Below, one piece after another: positions 30,615 through 40,600 of a DNA stretch of 64,000 bases (position 1 is the first letter of the stretch; each line of letters begins with the position of its first letter). Under the pieces are notes generated by a model. That model was not told the DNA's origin. It did not search any database and saw nothing but the letters and a program-made list of their open reading frames with translations. Position numbers and translations under genes: made by a program. The DNA comes from Gallibacter pasteurianus_A (GTDB taxonomy: Bacteria; Bacillota; Clostridia; Peptostreptococcales; Anaerovoracaceae): NCBI GenBank assembly GCA_963596005.1, contig CAVBJF010000003.1, forward strand, positions 56,328-120,327. The letters run 5' to 3'.

Positions 30615-32201
30615 TTAGTTTTGTCTCCTTCTAACGAATACAGTTCCAGCTCCTGCGGCGGCTAGGGCCATCAGGGCTAAGAGTCCTAAGATGTTGGTGT
30701 CGTCGCCTGTCTTAACGGTATCATCAGTGCTGTCGTTGTTGTCCTTGTCCTTATCCTTGTTGCTATCATCATTCTTGAGGGATCCTGCGATTACGGTTAC
30801 ATTGCCGTCCTTGTCAACCTCGAGCGTTACACCCTCGTCGCCAGCCTCGTACTCCTTATCGCCGATCTTTACCTTGCCATTAGCCGGAACCTCGATCGTG
30901 TCCTTGCCATCCAATGTGTTTGGTGTAACGGTAATTTCTTTTTCACCAGAGTTAATGATAGTCTGACCACTGCCGCTGCCGGTGATTGATTCGCCGGCAG
31001 GAAGCTTAATAACTTCGTCAGTTGCCGCATTCGTTGCGTAGATCATGCCGTCAGTTCCGGTCGTCTCGAGCCATACCTTGCACTTCGAGAAGTCAACATC
31101 ATCGCCAATATCACTGGCTTTCACCGTTGTATCGCCAGAAGTCAGATCCTTGGCATAATACCAGTTGTCTGTGCCATCATTTCCCTGGACCATCAAGGTT
31201 ACTGTGCCTGCGTTTCCTTTGGTTGCTGTGATCGTGCCGACTGACGCATTAACCGTCACATCTCCAAGCTGAGACTTAGTCACAGTCGTGCCTGAATCCT
31301 TGGCCTCAAGTCTCAGATTCATAACGTCTGAGTTGAATGTTGTCTTTGAGCCTTTCGTAGCTGATGTTGCTGCTGGCGCAGCAGATGCGAAGATGACGGA
31401 TGACAGATTCAAATTTGAAGCCGGCCGCACGCCGACGTTATCTCTCTGGACATTAATACTGCTGACACTGAAGCCACCGTTACCGATGAGCGCGAAACCA
31501 GAGAAATAGATGGAAGAATCAGGTGACCTCAGCCAGAACATGTCGGACGACCAGTACGTGCCCATAGGGAGGTCCTTGCCGTTGACATTGATCTTTGACT
31601 GCCCCTCTTCTCCCGCGGCAGCATACAGTTTGTCTGCGGTAGTGTATGTCTGATTATTCTTTGTATCCGTTGTTGTTACCTCGATCTGATTCATCATACT
31701 CCGTTCGACAGAGTTGAATTTGCCGCTACTTTCTTTTGCATAATCTTGCAGTGTGGCACGGAGGATACTGGCACCGTAGTTGTTTGAATATACTGTCGTT
31801 GGCTTACTACCACTGTATACAACTGAGCTCCATGGTTCTGAATCTGTAGTCGGATTAAATTCAGAATTGCCCTCATGAAATTTTACATTGTCACTAAGAT
31901 TCTCTGCGGCGAAGACGTCGACATAAGTACCGTCCCCTCCGAGCAGATACCAGCTCTTGCCTCCGAATTTGATTTTGCCGACGTTGTTTTCGTCAGTTAC
32001 AGCTGTTTTCTCATCATTTAATTTTGGCGTGAAGGTATCGTCCGTCAGCGCAGTTTTGTCTGCATAAACGCTTATGTCCGGCGTGGCTGCAGTACCCGCG
32101 TATGCCTGTCCGGTGCTCAGTATGCTCGGTGCTATTCCCAGCGCTAGCGCCAATGATAACACACCGGCTACAGCCTTTTTAAATAACTTATGTGCTTTCA
32201 T
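30615..32201 (-). CDS. Secreted, wall-anchored DUF6273-like surface protein
   Basis: A 528-residue exported protein. Residues 1-35 are a signal peptide (KKAVAGVLSLALALGIAPS, cut after AYA). A DUF6273-like domain spans about 75-290 with the hallmarks NYGASILRATLQDY, FWLRSPD and GVRPASNLNL. A beta-rich region of about 200 residues follows, and then a Lys/Asp/Asn-rich linker. The C-terminus KTGDD, a hydrophobic helix and RRRQN is a sortase-type signal with TGD in place of LPxTG. DUF6273 is a family of unknown function in secreted Firmicute proteins. The ribosome-binding site is GGAGG. A duplicated tail remnant follows the stop. Confidence 0.85.
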   Translation of the reverse strand: MKAHKLFKKAVAGVLSLALALGIAPSILSTGQAYAGTAATPDISVYADKTALTDDTFTPKLNDEKTAVTDENNVGKIKFGGKSWYLLGGDGTYVDVFAAENLSDNVKFHEGNSEFNPTTDSEPWSSVVYSGSKPTTVYSNNYGASILRATLQDYAKESSGKFNSVERSMMNQIEVTTTDTKNNQTYTTADKLYAAAGEEGQSKINVNGKDLPMGTYWSSDMFWLRSPDSSIYFSGFALIGNGGFSVSSINVQRDNVGVRPASNLNLSSVIFASAAPAATSATKGSKTTFNSDVMNLRLEAKDSGTTVTKSQLGDVTVNASVGTITATKGNAGTVTLMVQGNDGTDNWYYAKDLTSGDTTVKASDIGDDVDFSKCKVWLETTGTDGMIYATNAATDEVIKLPAGESITGSGSGQTIINSGEKEITVTPNTLDGKDTIEVPANGKVKIGDKEYEAGDEGVTLEVDKDGNVTVIAGSLKNDDSNKDKDKDNNDSTDDTVKTGDDTNILGLLALMALAAAGAGTVFVRRRQN

Positions 32202-32571
32202 CTATTAATCCTCCTTTTGTACAATATCGCATTTCACCTTTTGTAGAGTTTCACCGAGGTGGGATCATAGCTGCCCACTGCGAGGGCGTTCTACCGGGAT
32301 ATGCAGTAAATAAAAAACATCGAATTATGTGCGAAGCCACCTCCGTATGCATAAACCGATGTCATATTTTACGTTGCGATATTTAATTGTTTGGTAAGTC
32401 CGAATGCAAAGTAAACGCAGTCCAGCTTAAGCTGTGGTGTGCTGTGCTGTGCTGTGCTTTAAGCATTACCGAACCCCTTCCTTTTTTTATGCCTTACATC
32501 TATGATTATGCCCGTCTCGCGGGGTAGTTGTCAAGGGGAATAGAACAGGGAATTCAGATTTTTTATGTAGT
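32202..32571. other. Gene-free stretch upstream of the surface gene
   Basis: About 370 bp without a gene. It holds the leader of the surface gene and a short tandem repeat of the unit GTGCT (about four copies, 32438-32457). No convincing promoter consensus was identified. Confidence 0.5.
32438..32457. repeat. Short tandem repeat (GTGCT)4
   Basis: A 5-bp unit repeated about four times in a non-coding stretch, prone to slippage. Confidence 0.7.
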
Positions 32572-32607
32572 TTTACAATAGATGTGAGACTTTCACTATA
32601 GAAAAAA
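32572..32607 (+). repeat. 36-bp repeat, copy 2
   Basis: Identical to 30015-30050 over 36 bp and in the same orientation, so the two copies bracket the DUF6273-like surface gene (2.56 kb). Confidence 0.85.
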
Positions 32608-32683
32608 ATGCCGTCTCTAGCCCCTGCCTCAGATATTTTAAATCATCCTGCTCCATGATATCTCGTTTTCCTCTCAAATCATC

Positions 32684-33202
32684 CTACAACTCACCCTGAT
32701 ACGCCTTTAGCGTGGTATCATCAAATAGTACCCACCTGATATCATCCAGTTCTCCCGGATGCCGGTCTGCGAATTCCTTGGCTGTTTTGACTGCAATCTC
32801 AGCTGCCTCGGCTAAAGGGAAGTGATAAACGCCTGTTGAGATGGACGGAAATGCAATAGTACGAATCCCATTATCCACCGCCAGCCGCAGACATGAACGG
32901 TAGCAGGATGCCAGGAGCTCCCTCTCGCCATGGTCACCACCGCGCCATATCGGACCCGGTGTGTGGATAACATACTCACATGGAAGTTTATATGCACTAG
33001 TGATCTTGGCTTCGCCTGTATTGCAGCCGTTGAGCTTACGGCACTCTGCCAGCAGCTCCGGCCCCGCGGCTCTATGGATGGCACCGTCCACTCCGCCGCC
33101 CCCAAGGAGCGTAGTATTGGCTGCGTTGACAATAGCCTCTACTCCCTGGTCTGTCGTTATGTCGCCTCTTACAGCTGTAAATTGTGTTTGATTTCTATCC
33201 AT
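32684..33202 (-). CDS. Macro-domain protein (O-acetyl-ADP-ribose deacetylase type)
   Basis: A 172-residue single macro domain of the MacroD/YmdB group, which binds ADP-ribose and removes acetyl or mono-ADP-ribose groups. Visible motifs are GDITTDQGVEAIVNAANTT, the glycine-rich LLGGGGVDGAIHRAAG and the second phosphate loop SISTGVYHFPLAEAA. I prefer the ATG at 33202; an in-frame TTG 45 bp upstream gives a longer frame with no better site. It lies 48 bp after the pyridoxamine-oxidase-like gene. The catalytic Asn and the GGVDG loop are intact, so it is probably active. Cellular role here unknown. Confidence 0.9.
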   Translation of the reverse strand: MDRNQTQFTAVRGDITTDQGVEAIVNAANTTLLGGGGVDGAIHRAAGPELLAECRKLNGCNTGEAKITSAYKLPCEYVIHTPGPIWRGGDHGERELLASCYRSCLRLAVDNGIRTIAFPSISTGVYHFPLAEAAEIAVKTAKEFADRHPGELDDIRWVLFDDTTLKAYQGEL

Positions 33203-33250
33203 AATGCATTTCTCTTTTTTTATCGAGTATTCTCTCGTCCTGTCCAATTT

Positions 33251-33733
33251 CTATTTTTCGTGTATCTTCTTGCCCGTCATGTATTCTATATTAATCCGAA
33301 CGAGGAGCGTCTTGGCTCCGTCCTTGCTGATCTCCGCATCAACATCGTCCGGCGTCGGATAATATTTGTTACCCAGTTTCCTCAGAGTCTCCTCAAATCC
33401 ATCTGCGCCTGCTTCAATGAGATCCACCTTGCCAAATACTATGACGCTATTTATGTGAAACGCCCAGTCGCCATCATCTCTGTAGCCTTCATCCCAGATA
33501 GTAAAGCAAACCTTAGGATCGTTTCTCAGAGAATCTACCTTGTGACCGGCTCCGGCGCCATGCAAATAGATACACTTACCATCCTCATCGTAATAAAAAT
33601 CCACAGGAACTCCATAAGGGTATCCATCGTCGCCGTTCACCGAGAGTACGCCTCTCCACTGCTCCTTTAATAAACGGATGCACTCCTCCTCCGTGAGCTG
33701 CTGTTTAAATCTTCTCATTGATCTAAAGGCCAT
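33251..33733 (-). CDS. Pyridoxamine 5'-phosphate oxidase-like flavin-binding protein
   Basis: A 160-residue split-barrel protein of the NimA/PNPOx-like group (MRRFKQQLTEEECIRLLKEQ start, VNGDDGYPYGVPVDFYYDE, HGAGAGHKVDSLRNDPKVCF). These bind FMN or F420 and often reduce nitro compounds; a nitroimidazole-reductase-like role is possible but not shown. I moved the start to ATG 33733 because it has an AAAGGAG site. It overlaps the end of the papain-family gene by 11 bp, so the three genes from 37.3 to 32.7 kb may form one operon. Confidence 0.85.
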   Translation of the reverse strand: MAFRSMRRFKQQLTEEECIRLLKEQWRGVLSVNGDDGYPYGVPVDFYYDEDGKCIYLHGAGAGHKVDSLRNDPKVCFTIWDEGYRDDGDWAFHINSVIVFGKVDLIEAGADGFEETLRKLGNKYYPTPDDVDAEISKDGAKTLLVRINIEYMTGKKIHEK

Positions 33734-36700
33734 GGCGATTTCTCCTTTCTTTTGCAGCATTATAATCCAATAGTACTATACATGATACGGCGGATGCAGT
33801 CACAATCAGTATCAATATGGCAATCAGACTGTCATCGCCTGTATCAGGGCTCAAACCTTTTACAGATTCAGTAGCTGCGGCTGTATTGCCATCGATTTTG
33901 CCTGCAGCGGTGTCATTATCAGTATCGCCACGGGCATTATTGTCATTTTGTCCTTGATCCGAATCGGCGTCTTCTTTGTTATCCTTCCCGTCGCCACCTG
34001 AGGAATCGTCAGCACTTTTCTTTATCTTGATGTTGATTCCCTTGCCCTGTACAATCCATTTGTCCTTGTAATAGGTTAGCTTGGCGATAAAATCCACATC
34101 GTCATCAACTAACCCGTCTTGTTCATAGCCGTCGGGGATCTCTATTTCAGAAATATCGAGATCTTCGGTATGTGTAAAGGCAAAGGTACGTGTTTCGAGG
34201 ATTTTGCTGTCCTCGGTCCAATAATTTACGGTGTAGGTGTAATCCGAAGGAGTGACATCTGCCGAAACATAAAAGACAATTTCATCTGTATTAGGGGTTA
34301 GGATATCGCCATCATTTTTGACCGTAACGGTTTTTCCCTTTTGGCGATCACTCTCAGATGCAATATAACCTTTTTCGGCAATGGATTCACTCGGATAGCA
34401 AACCGATTTGCCCTCAGGGAAAATCCGCGTCTCTTCATAAACAATATGGCCAAAAGCGCTATATTTAATCTTTACCTTCGCACCGGCGAGAGTTTCTGCC
34501 GACACACTGTCGCTGAGAGAGGCGAAACTCTCGTCTGTTGCTGCGAGACGCACCTCAACCGTGTATTCCGTTTCCGGATCAAGGTCCGTAAAGCTGTTTT
34601 CTGTTTGCCATTCGCCATGGGTTCCGTCATGCGAAATTCGATATTCGCAGTTCGCAACCTCGGAGAGAGTGATATAATCTATACCGATTTTTTCGATTTT
34701 GGCTTTTGGCTTCTCAGGGCGTTCGGGAGGCTCCAACTTATATGTTATGCTAGCAAACCCCCTATCGGAGGCCGGACGTTTTATATATACCGTTTTGCCG
34801 GGCTCTATCGGGCAATAATCATCGCTTATATCCATTGCATCGGACATATCCTCATTATATGAAGCATACGTATTTGCCTTAAATGCCCAATCGGTTCTTT
34901 CGTTATAATAATCAATAACACAGTGCAGCTTAGGACGCTGCCCCACAGCAAAATCCTTAGTCTCGTCGGTCTGTTTGTTTTTGACAGTCAGATATTCCTG
35001 CTCACTTCCTGATATGGTGATATAAGGCGAAACAGAATCTCCGCTATTGAGCTCATTGCCACTTTTGTCGGTTACCGTCAAATTCTCCTCATCGAACTCT
35101 ACTGTTTCATCTGCATAGTTGTACTTGAGAGGAGAGCGATAGAGATTAATGGTATAGGTTGACGAATCCTTTCCCTCCCCCTCGGTTTTAACGATAATTT
35201 CGTTTGTCTCACCTGCATTCAGCAAGATTTCGTCCGACCAGTCGTTTGAATCAACATGCACACCATTTACTGTTATTTCATCTTTTCCGCAAGGACGCAG
35301 GCTGACCTTTTCGTCTTCATTTTCGAGATATATATTGGACTCGTTACTGTTAAGATCGATGTGAGTTATGGTATCGTCAAAGGAGTATTTTAGGCCAAGG
35401 TCCGTCAAACGCGAAAGCTGTTTTGTAAATGTCTTTGAAACCTTGTTTCCTATTTTGCCGTTCTTTTCTCCCCAAGCCGTCACAGTACACGGTTTATCTA
35501 TCGTGATAGCATCAGTGTACTTGGTAACACTGCCCTCGGTACCGTTTGCCGGAGTCACGGTATAATATATATTTTCAGCTCCCGAAAGTTCCAGTTCACT
35601 CCCGAGGGCAACCTCACCCTCGAAAAGCGAAAAATCGACATTTCCGATTGCCTCTCCGCTTTCGGGCAGGGGATTGGTAAATGCCTTCATACAGACATTC
35701 GATGTATATACGTTGTATTGAGACGATCCGGGTACGTTCATCGCATGTTTTCCGAGCTCCACGATATCGGTCCAGTCTTTTCCGTTGGCACTGTAATAGC
35801 TTTCCCCGCCATTTCCGAGATACTCAGGCTCTATATTGCTGTCGATGAGGATGACGGCCTCGGTTGCTATCGGATAAGCATACTCGGGATTTGTCAGCTT
35901 AACTACGACACTGAATTGTGTGCCGGATTTAAGGGCAACCGCATCATCAAGCTCAATCGTGTGATAACCGCAATAATCTTCGGTGCCTTGCTGGCCGAAA
36001 TAGGCGAGTTTACCCGAAACAGGGTTGTCGTCCTTTACACCGGTATATACCGAGATTTCATATTCTGTACCTACATCGGTGGTATAAAAGGACACGGCCT
36101 CGAGCTGCTCGTTTTCCTCTGCTTTGAAGATATTAGAGATATATGCTTCTTTTGAGGCGGTACTCACATCAGAAAAGTCGTCTGCCGCCGCAGAAACGCT
36201 CCAGCCTGTCATATCATACTGGTAGTTTTTTTCGTAATTATCTTTATCCTCGAAGGTGTATGCAGAACCTTCCATTTCAATTGTCTTATCTTCATAAGAT
36301 AACCAGAAATACCCGTCGTCACCCCAAGATGTTCCCCAGCTGTTGCATACGAGCCATGCGCCATCATTTTGGGGCTGACATCCGCTCTGAAAGTTTTCCT
36401 TTGAGAAGTTATCATCCCATCCGACTATCAAATTCGAATGGTTGGGATTTTCTGTTTTGTCATGATACATTGCAAAAGTATCTTCACTATAATATTCGCT
36501 TTCGTAACCCTCGGAGAGGTATGATATCTCATAGGCACCGTTTTCCATAATTAGCTGTTTGACTAGTTTGGTGTCCGGAGAACTCGCTTCGGGCAATCGT
36601 GTCGGAAAAATAGTAGTGTATGTGTACACGCAATCCTGTAGATGAAAATCAGCGTCATACCGCAGAGATTCATCGGGATCAGTATCAAAGGAATCATATG

Positions 36701-37292
36701 GCAGTTTTGAGGAATATATAGGACCACTCCATGCCGCGAGAGTTGACAATGTGTATAAGTTGTTGCCACCTATCAAATATGGATCGTAAGCCTCCATATC
36801 GTAATTAAATTTAATGAATTCTTTTGCATCATTTCCGGTCAGGGTAAACCATGCAAGATGCTTTTTTGAAAATTCAATAAGAGAAAACTGCTTTTGCATC
36901 AAAGCAGATTCCGCAGAGCCGAGTGTGCCGAATGCCCAACAGGTACCATATTCTCCTTGATCCCGGACAGGGCCCACTAAGCCGTAATCCCTCATATCGT
37001 AGCTTTCGGGCAAACGTGCGCGGGTACGCGCCATACTCTCCTCATATCTTTCACCTAGATATGAGAGGTCCACGGAGGACGGTACACTGCCGTTTTGACT
37101 TTTTCCGCTTTTTAGATATTCGAGGTATTCCTCGCTGACGGGTGCAATGCTGCCATGTACCTCTGTCTTTGAATCCGAAGTAGTATCCTTGGCCGCGAAC
37201 ACCTGCGTGATTCCGACAGAAAGCAATATAGACAGTACAAAGGCTGTCACAATCGCCTTTTTTAAAAAGATGCCCCTAGATTTCATTTTCAC
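33723..37292 (-). CDS. Secreted papain-family cysteine protease with wall-anchor signal
   Basis: A 1189-residue surface protease. A signal peptide (about 1-33) is followed by a C1A peptidase domain: oxyanion Gln112 and catalytic Cys118 in DQGEYGTCWAFG, His285 in NHSNLIVGWDD and Asn317 in CNSWGTSWGDDGYF. A lectin-like beta domain follows (about 375-545), then a CHB_HEX-C-like module (YYTVTPANGTEG), a cadherin-like beta-sandwich module (LTDLGLKYSFDD) and further beta modules. An acidic linker leads to a sorting signal SPDTGDD with a hydrophobic helix and a basic tail. The protease is likely displayed on the cell wall and acts on host or microbial proteins; the substrate is unknown. Confidence 0.92.
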   Translation of the reverse strand: MKMKSRGIFLKKAIVTAFVLSILLSVGITQVFAAKDTTSDSKTEVHGSIAPVSEEYLEYLKSGKSQNGSVPSSVDLSYLGERYEESMARTRARLPESYDMRDYGLVGPVRDQGEYGTCWAFGTLGSAESALMQKQFSLIEFSKKHLAWFTLTGNDAKEFIKFNYDMEAYDPYLIGGNNLYTLSTLAAWSGPIYSSKLPYDSFDTDPDESLRYDADFHLQDCVYTYTTIFPTRLPEASSPDTKLVKQLIMENGAYEISYLSEGYESEYYSEDTFAMYHDKTENPNHSNLIVGWDDNFSKENFQSGCQPQNDGAWLVCNSWGTSWGDDGYFWLSYEDKTIEMEGSAYTFEDKDNYEKNYQYDMTGWSVSAAADDFSDVSTASKEAYISNIFKAEENEQLEAVSFYTTDVGTEYEISVYTGVKDDNPVSGKLAYFGQQGTEDYCGYHTIELDDAVALKSGTQFSVVVKLTNPEYAYPIATEAVILIDSNIEPEYLGNGGESYYSANGKDWTDIVELGKHAMNVPGSSQYNVYTSNVCMKAFTNPLPESGEAIGNVDFSLFEGEVALGSELELSGAENIYYTVTPANGTEGSVTKYTDAITIDKPCTVTAWGEKNGKIGNKVSKTFTKQLSRLTDLGLKYSFDDTITHIDLNSNESNIYLENEDEKVSLRPCGKDEITVNGVHVDSNDWSDEILLNAGETNEIIVKTEGEGKDSSTYTINLYRSPLKYNYADETVEFDEENLTVTDKSGNELNSGDSVSPYITISGSEQEYLTVKNKQTDETKDFAVGQRPKLHCVIDYYNERTDWAFKANTYASYNEDMSDAMDISDDYCPIEPGKTVYIKRPASDRGFASITYKLEPPERPEKPKAKIEKIGIDYITLSEVANCEYRISHDGTHGEWQTENSFTDLDPETEYTVEVRLAATDESFASLSDSVSAETLAGAKVKIKYSAFGHIVYEETRIFPEGKSVCYPSESIAEKGYIASESDRQKGKTVTVKNDGDILTPNTDEIVFYVSADVTPSDYTYTVNYWTEDSKILETRTFAFTHTEDLDISEIEIPDGYEQDGLVDDDVDFIAKLTYYKDKWIVQGKGINIKIKKSADDSSGGDGKDNKEDADSDQGQNDNNARGDTDNDTAAGKIDGNTAAATESVKGLSPDTGDDSLIAILILIVTASAVSCIVLLDYNAAKERRNRHGL

Positions 37293-37421
37293 TTCTTCCT
37301 CCTATTGTAAACCGATAAGCCATAGATTATAAATCCCCGGCTTCATACATGGCGTAGCATTCATAAAAACATCTATGATCCACACACTTCACATTATAGC
37401 ATATTCATTTTGGAGTGAATA

Positions 37422-37574
37422 GTTAGAAATCACACTCCCAAATCTCTGGGAGTCAAATGGCAGCTAGACGTTAAATATGTTCTGCTTGATCGGTTTTGCG
37501 AAAGCAATGACATCGATCACAAACTGATTCGTCCCAGAACCCCGTGGCACAATGGAAAGGTCGATCGCACTAGT
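37422..37574 (+). pseudogene. IS481-like DDE transposase fragment 2 (internal deletion)
   Basis: The plus frame reads NHTPKSLGVKWQLDVKYVL and continues directly with LDRFCESNDIDHK and LIRPRTPWHNGKVDR. These are the start of the integrase-core domain (with the first catalytic Asp) and its end (PRTPWHNGKV, near the catalytic Glu), so about 100 residues between them are deleted. Both outer ends are missing. The first 57 bp (37429-37485) match fragment 1 at 54 positions. Confidence 0.8.
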
Positions 37575-37578
37575 AAAA

Positions 37579-37604
37579 GGCGGCTACCGTTTTCGATAGC
37601 CGCC
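37579..37604 (-). terminator. Terminator-like hairpin after the 1356-residue surface gene
   Basis: GGCGGCTA/TAGCCGCC-type stem with a short loop, followed on the minus strand by CTTTTAC, about 20 bp after the stop. Confidence 0.6.
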
Positions 37605-37624
37605 ATATAGGTCAAAGTGCGTTG

Positions 37625-40600
37625 TTATTTGTTGTACTTTTTCTTTCTGCTTACAGCCGTTGTACCGATAACAGCACCGCCGCTTGTGAGGAGCAGAGCT
37701 AACCACAAGGCAAGATTGCTTGTATCTCCGGTCTGCGAAGATTTTTTATTGTTATCTGTAACTTCTGCCGTCTTTTTGTTCACGGTGAATTTTGCCTCAG
37801 CCGTTCCGCTTTTGGAAACGATGCTCAGCGTATGCTCACCAACCGCAAGGGAAGCAACATAGTCCGCATTCAGCGTAACAATGGTGCTGCCGGATCTCAC
37901 GGTGTAGTGGCTTGCGTCCACCGTTTTACCGTCCACCTCCACACGGAGAAAATCTTCAAATGCGGCATCCGAGGTAAAGGACAGCGCTTTCTTCTCACCC
38001 TGTGTTACGGCCGCTCCGTCTCCAGCAATGGTGGTCGGTGCAAGCTTTGCAATCACGGTATCCTCAGGCTTGGCTTCATTTGCGGCGTTTTCATCGCTGA
38101 AATACTTATCGCAAACTGTGCATTTCCAGTATTCCGTGTTTCCAACCTCGGCAGCGGTTGACGCTTTTGCGTCAATGTGCGTCAATTCGTGAGGCGCAAG
38201 CTCGCCGTATTCTTCACCGCAAATTTCGCAAACCGCTTTGTTCTTGCAGGTAGCCTTGCCGCCGTGGCAGGCGCCGGTTTCGGTATGCGCTGCATCAAGC
38301 TGGCAGGTGTGCGTATGCGTGCCGTTGCCGTTGGAGGTCCAATCGCCCCATGTATGCCCATCGTTGATGGTCACGGTGATGCTTGCGCTATTGCCAGCCT
38401 TATCGGTGGCAACCACGGTCTGCGTACCATCCGCCGATTCAAGTGTCAATTTGCCATCCGTTAACGTTACCACTGCGTTATTCAGTGTCACGTTGTCAAG
38501 GTAATCGTCCGTGATGGTCAGCGTCACGGCGGTGCAATAGGTCTTTCCATTCTCCGCGCCGTTAATGACCGGGGCAGTCGCATCCAGCACGACGCCGTCC
38601 GAGCGGAGATAAGTCACATTGCCGACGTTGTCGGTCAGCTTCGCATAGACGATGAGCTTCGCATCCGGCTCAATGCCAAAGGCACCATTGTAGCTCGTGA
38701 AGGTCTTATTCGCAAGCTGCTCTATATTAAGGTCATCCTCGGTCACAAGATATTCAATCGTCTTAACGCTGCTGCCCGTGTCGTTTGCCGTAACGGTCAC
38801 GGTCTGCTCATTCTTATAGAACAGGTTGAAGCTGATGGTATTCACAAACTCCTGCCATACGTTACGCTCGTCAATCTGTATCTTACCCTCAGGTGCAGTT
38901 TTATCGATCTTATACTGCTCTGTGACAGCCTCTGAAATGATTCCGCTGGTTGTATTCTTCACATAGAAAATCAATCTGCCACTGGTGCCGCCCGTTTCTG
39001 CGGTGCAGGTCAGGCTGCCGCTCCATGTGCCATCGGCGGTGTTGGTCTCGGACACCTGCCAGCCCTCGTTCGCCGTCACCACGAAGTCTTGATTCGTCCA
39101 GTCCTTGGTGGTTGTGACATACTCATTGCCGGTAGCGGTGTAGGCGGTGATATTCGCCGTTACGCCGCTAGGCTGAGTCAGCGTGTAGTTGCTTGCCGCG
39201 TCGCCGGAGATGGAGAAGTCGGTGAAGTTGATCGGGATATTCGTCCCCACCGCCGTGCTGCTGAAGGTCGGCTTGCCATTCGTCAGCGTTAAATTGTCGT
39301 TCTCCTCCACGCCGTTCAATGCCGGAGTGCCGTCAATTGTCGCTGTGTCCAGTCCATCATATATCTTATCCTTAACCTTGACGGTGAGATTCAAAGTTTT
39401 CTGCTTGATCACGAAATCATCTGTTGCAGTATACTCATCATAAATATCTGTAGCGGCGAATGTTGCCTCAACAGTATACTCGCCTGCATCGGTAGGAATA
39501 CACGCCAAATACTCCGTTGCGTCTTTGACCTTATATCTATATGTCACATTTTTTGTGCCGTTGGTCGTACTGCTCACTTTCGGCGTATTTGCCGCTTCAC
39601 CATATGTCCAGTCATCCATTGTAACAGAACCGCTGCCGCTTGCCTTGCTGATCGTTCCGTTATTCACCAATGTTCCTTCTACGACCAGAGTTCCCTTTAT
39701 ATCCAGCTTGCCCTTTATGGTAAGAGTTATGCCTTCCGGGATGGTAAGCGTTGTGCCCGATGGAATGGTCAGCGTTTCGTCTTCGTTTACCGTTAAATCT
39801 GAGGCGAGTTTAGCATTGCCGTAAACACTGCCATTTTTATTTAGGAATATAATGCCATTAAAGTCTGAAACTTTTGAGCTATCAACCTTAGTTTGCTGCG
39901 TATAGATAACAGCGCTGCTTCCTTTCGGTGCACTAAGGCCTCCTGTCAGGTCCCCGACTTTTGAAGTTCCGATAGATTTTGTTTTTACTATCCCCCCTGT
40001 GATGGTAAGCTTGCCAAAATTGCAATACCTGGAGGCACCGATTCCTGAATAACATTCACCGGTCAATCCCGCTTCTATAAAGCCGCCGTTAATATTGATA
40101 TTTGCGTTTGTGCCACCGATTGCCATGGTATACGTGCCGCCGGTAGCCGTGAGCGTGCCCATCTTATCACCACAGGACTGAGCATAGATATTCAAGGTAT
40201 GATTATCTGCATTAATACCGCCTTCATTTTTGCCGTTGATGGTGAGCGTGACGCCATCCATCAAAATCAGGTTAACATCGTCTTCGAGCTTTACTCCATC
40301 ATCAATGGTCAGGTCTTTAATAGCAAAGTACCATGTATTTTTTTCAATCTGTTTTTTCCAGGTATGGTCAGCTGCGGTAAGAGGACAGATGACATCATCA
40401 TCTGTCAGATATGTCTTATTACCGTCTTCATTAAGATAGAATATATTATTCCTTGTAATCAGTTGATTACCTGCACCATCAACATGTGTTGTTGAAACGA
40501 CATATCCGTTTTCACCCGAAATCATACCGTTATTCGTAAATGTGCCAACATTGTAGATCAGCCCGGTATTTGTGCCGCCGTTGCAGGTGAATTTTCCGCT

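Noticed and set aside
32812..33191. Overlapping reading frames opposite and within the macro-domain gene
   Set aside because: They are shadows of the macro-domain gene in other frames and lack ribosome-binding sites or family features.
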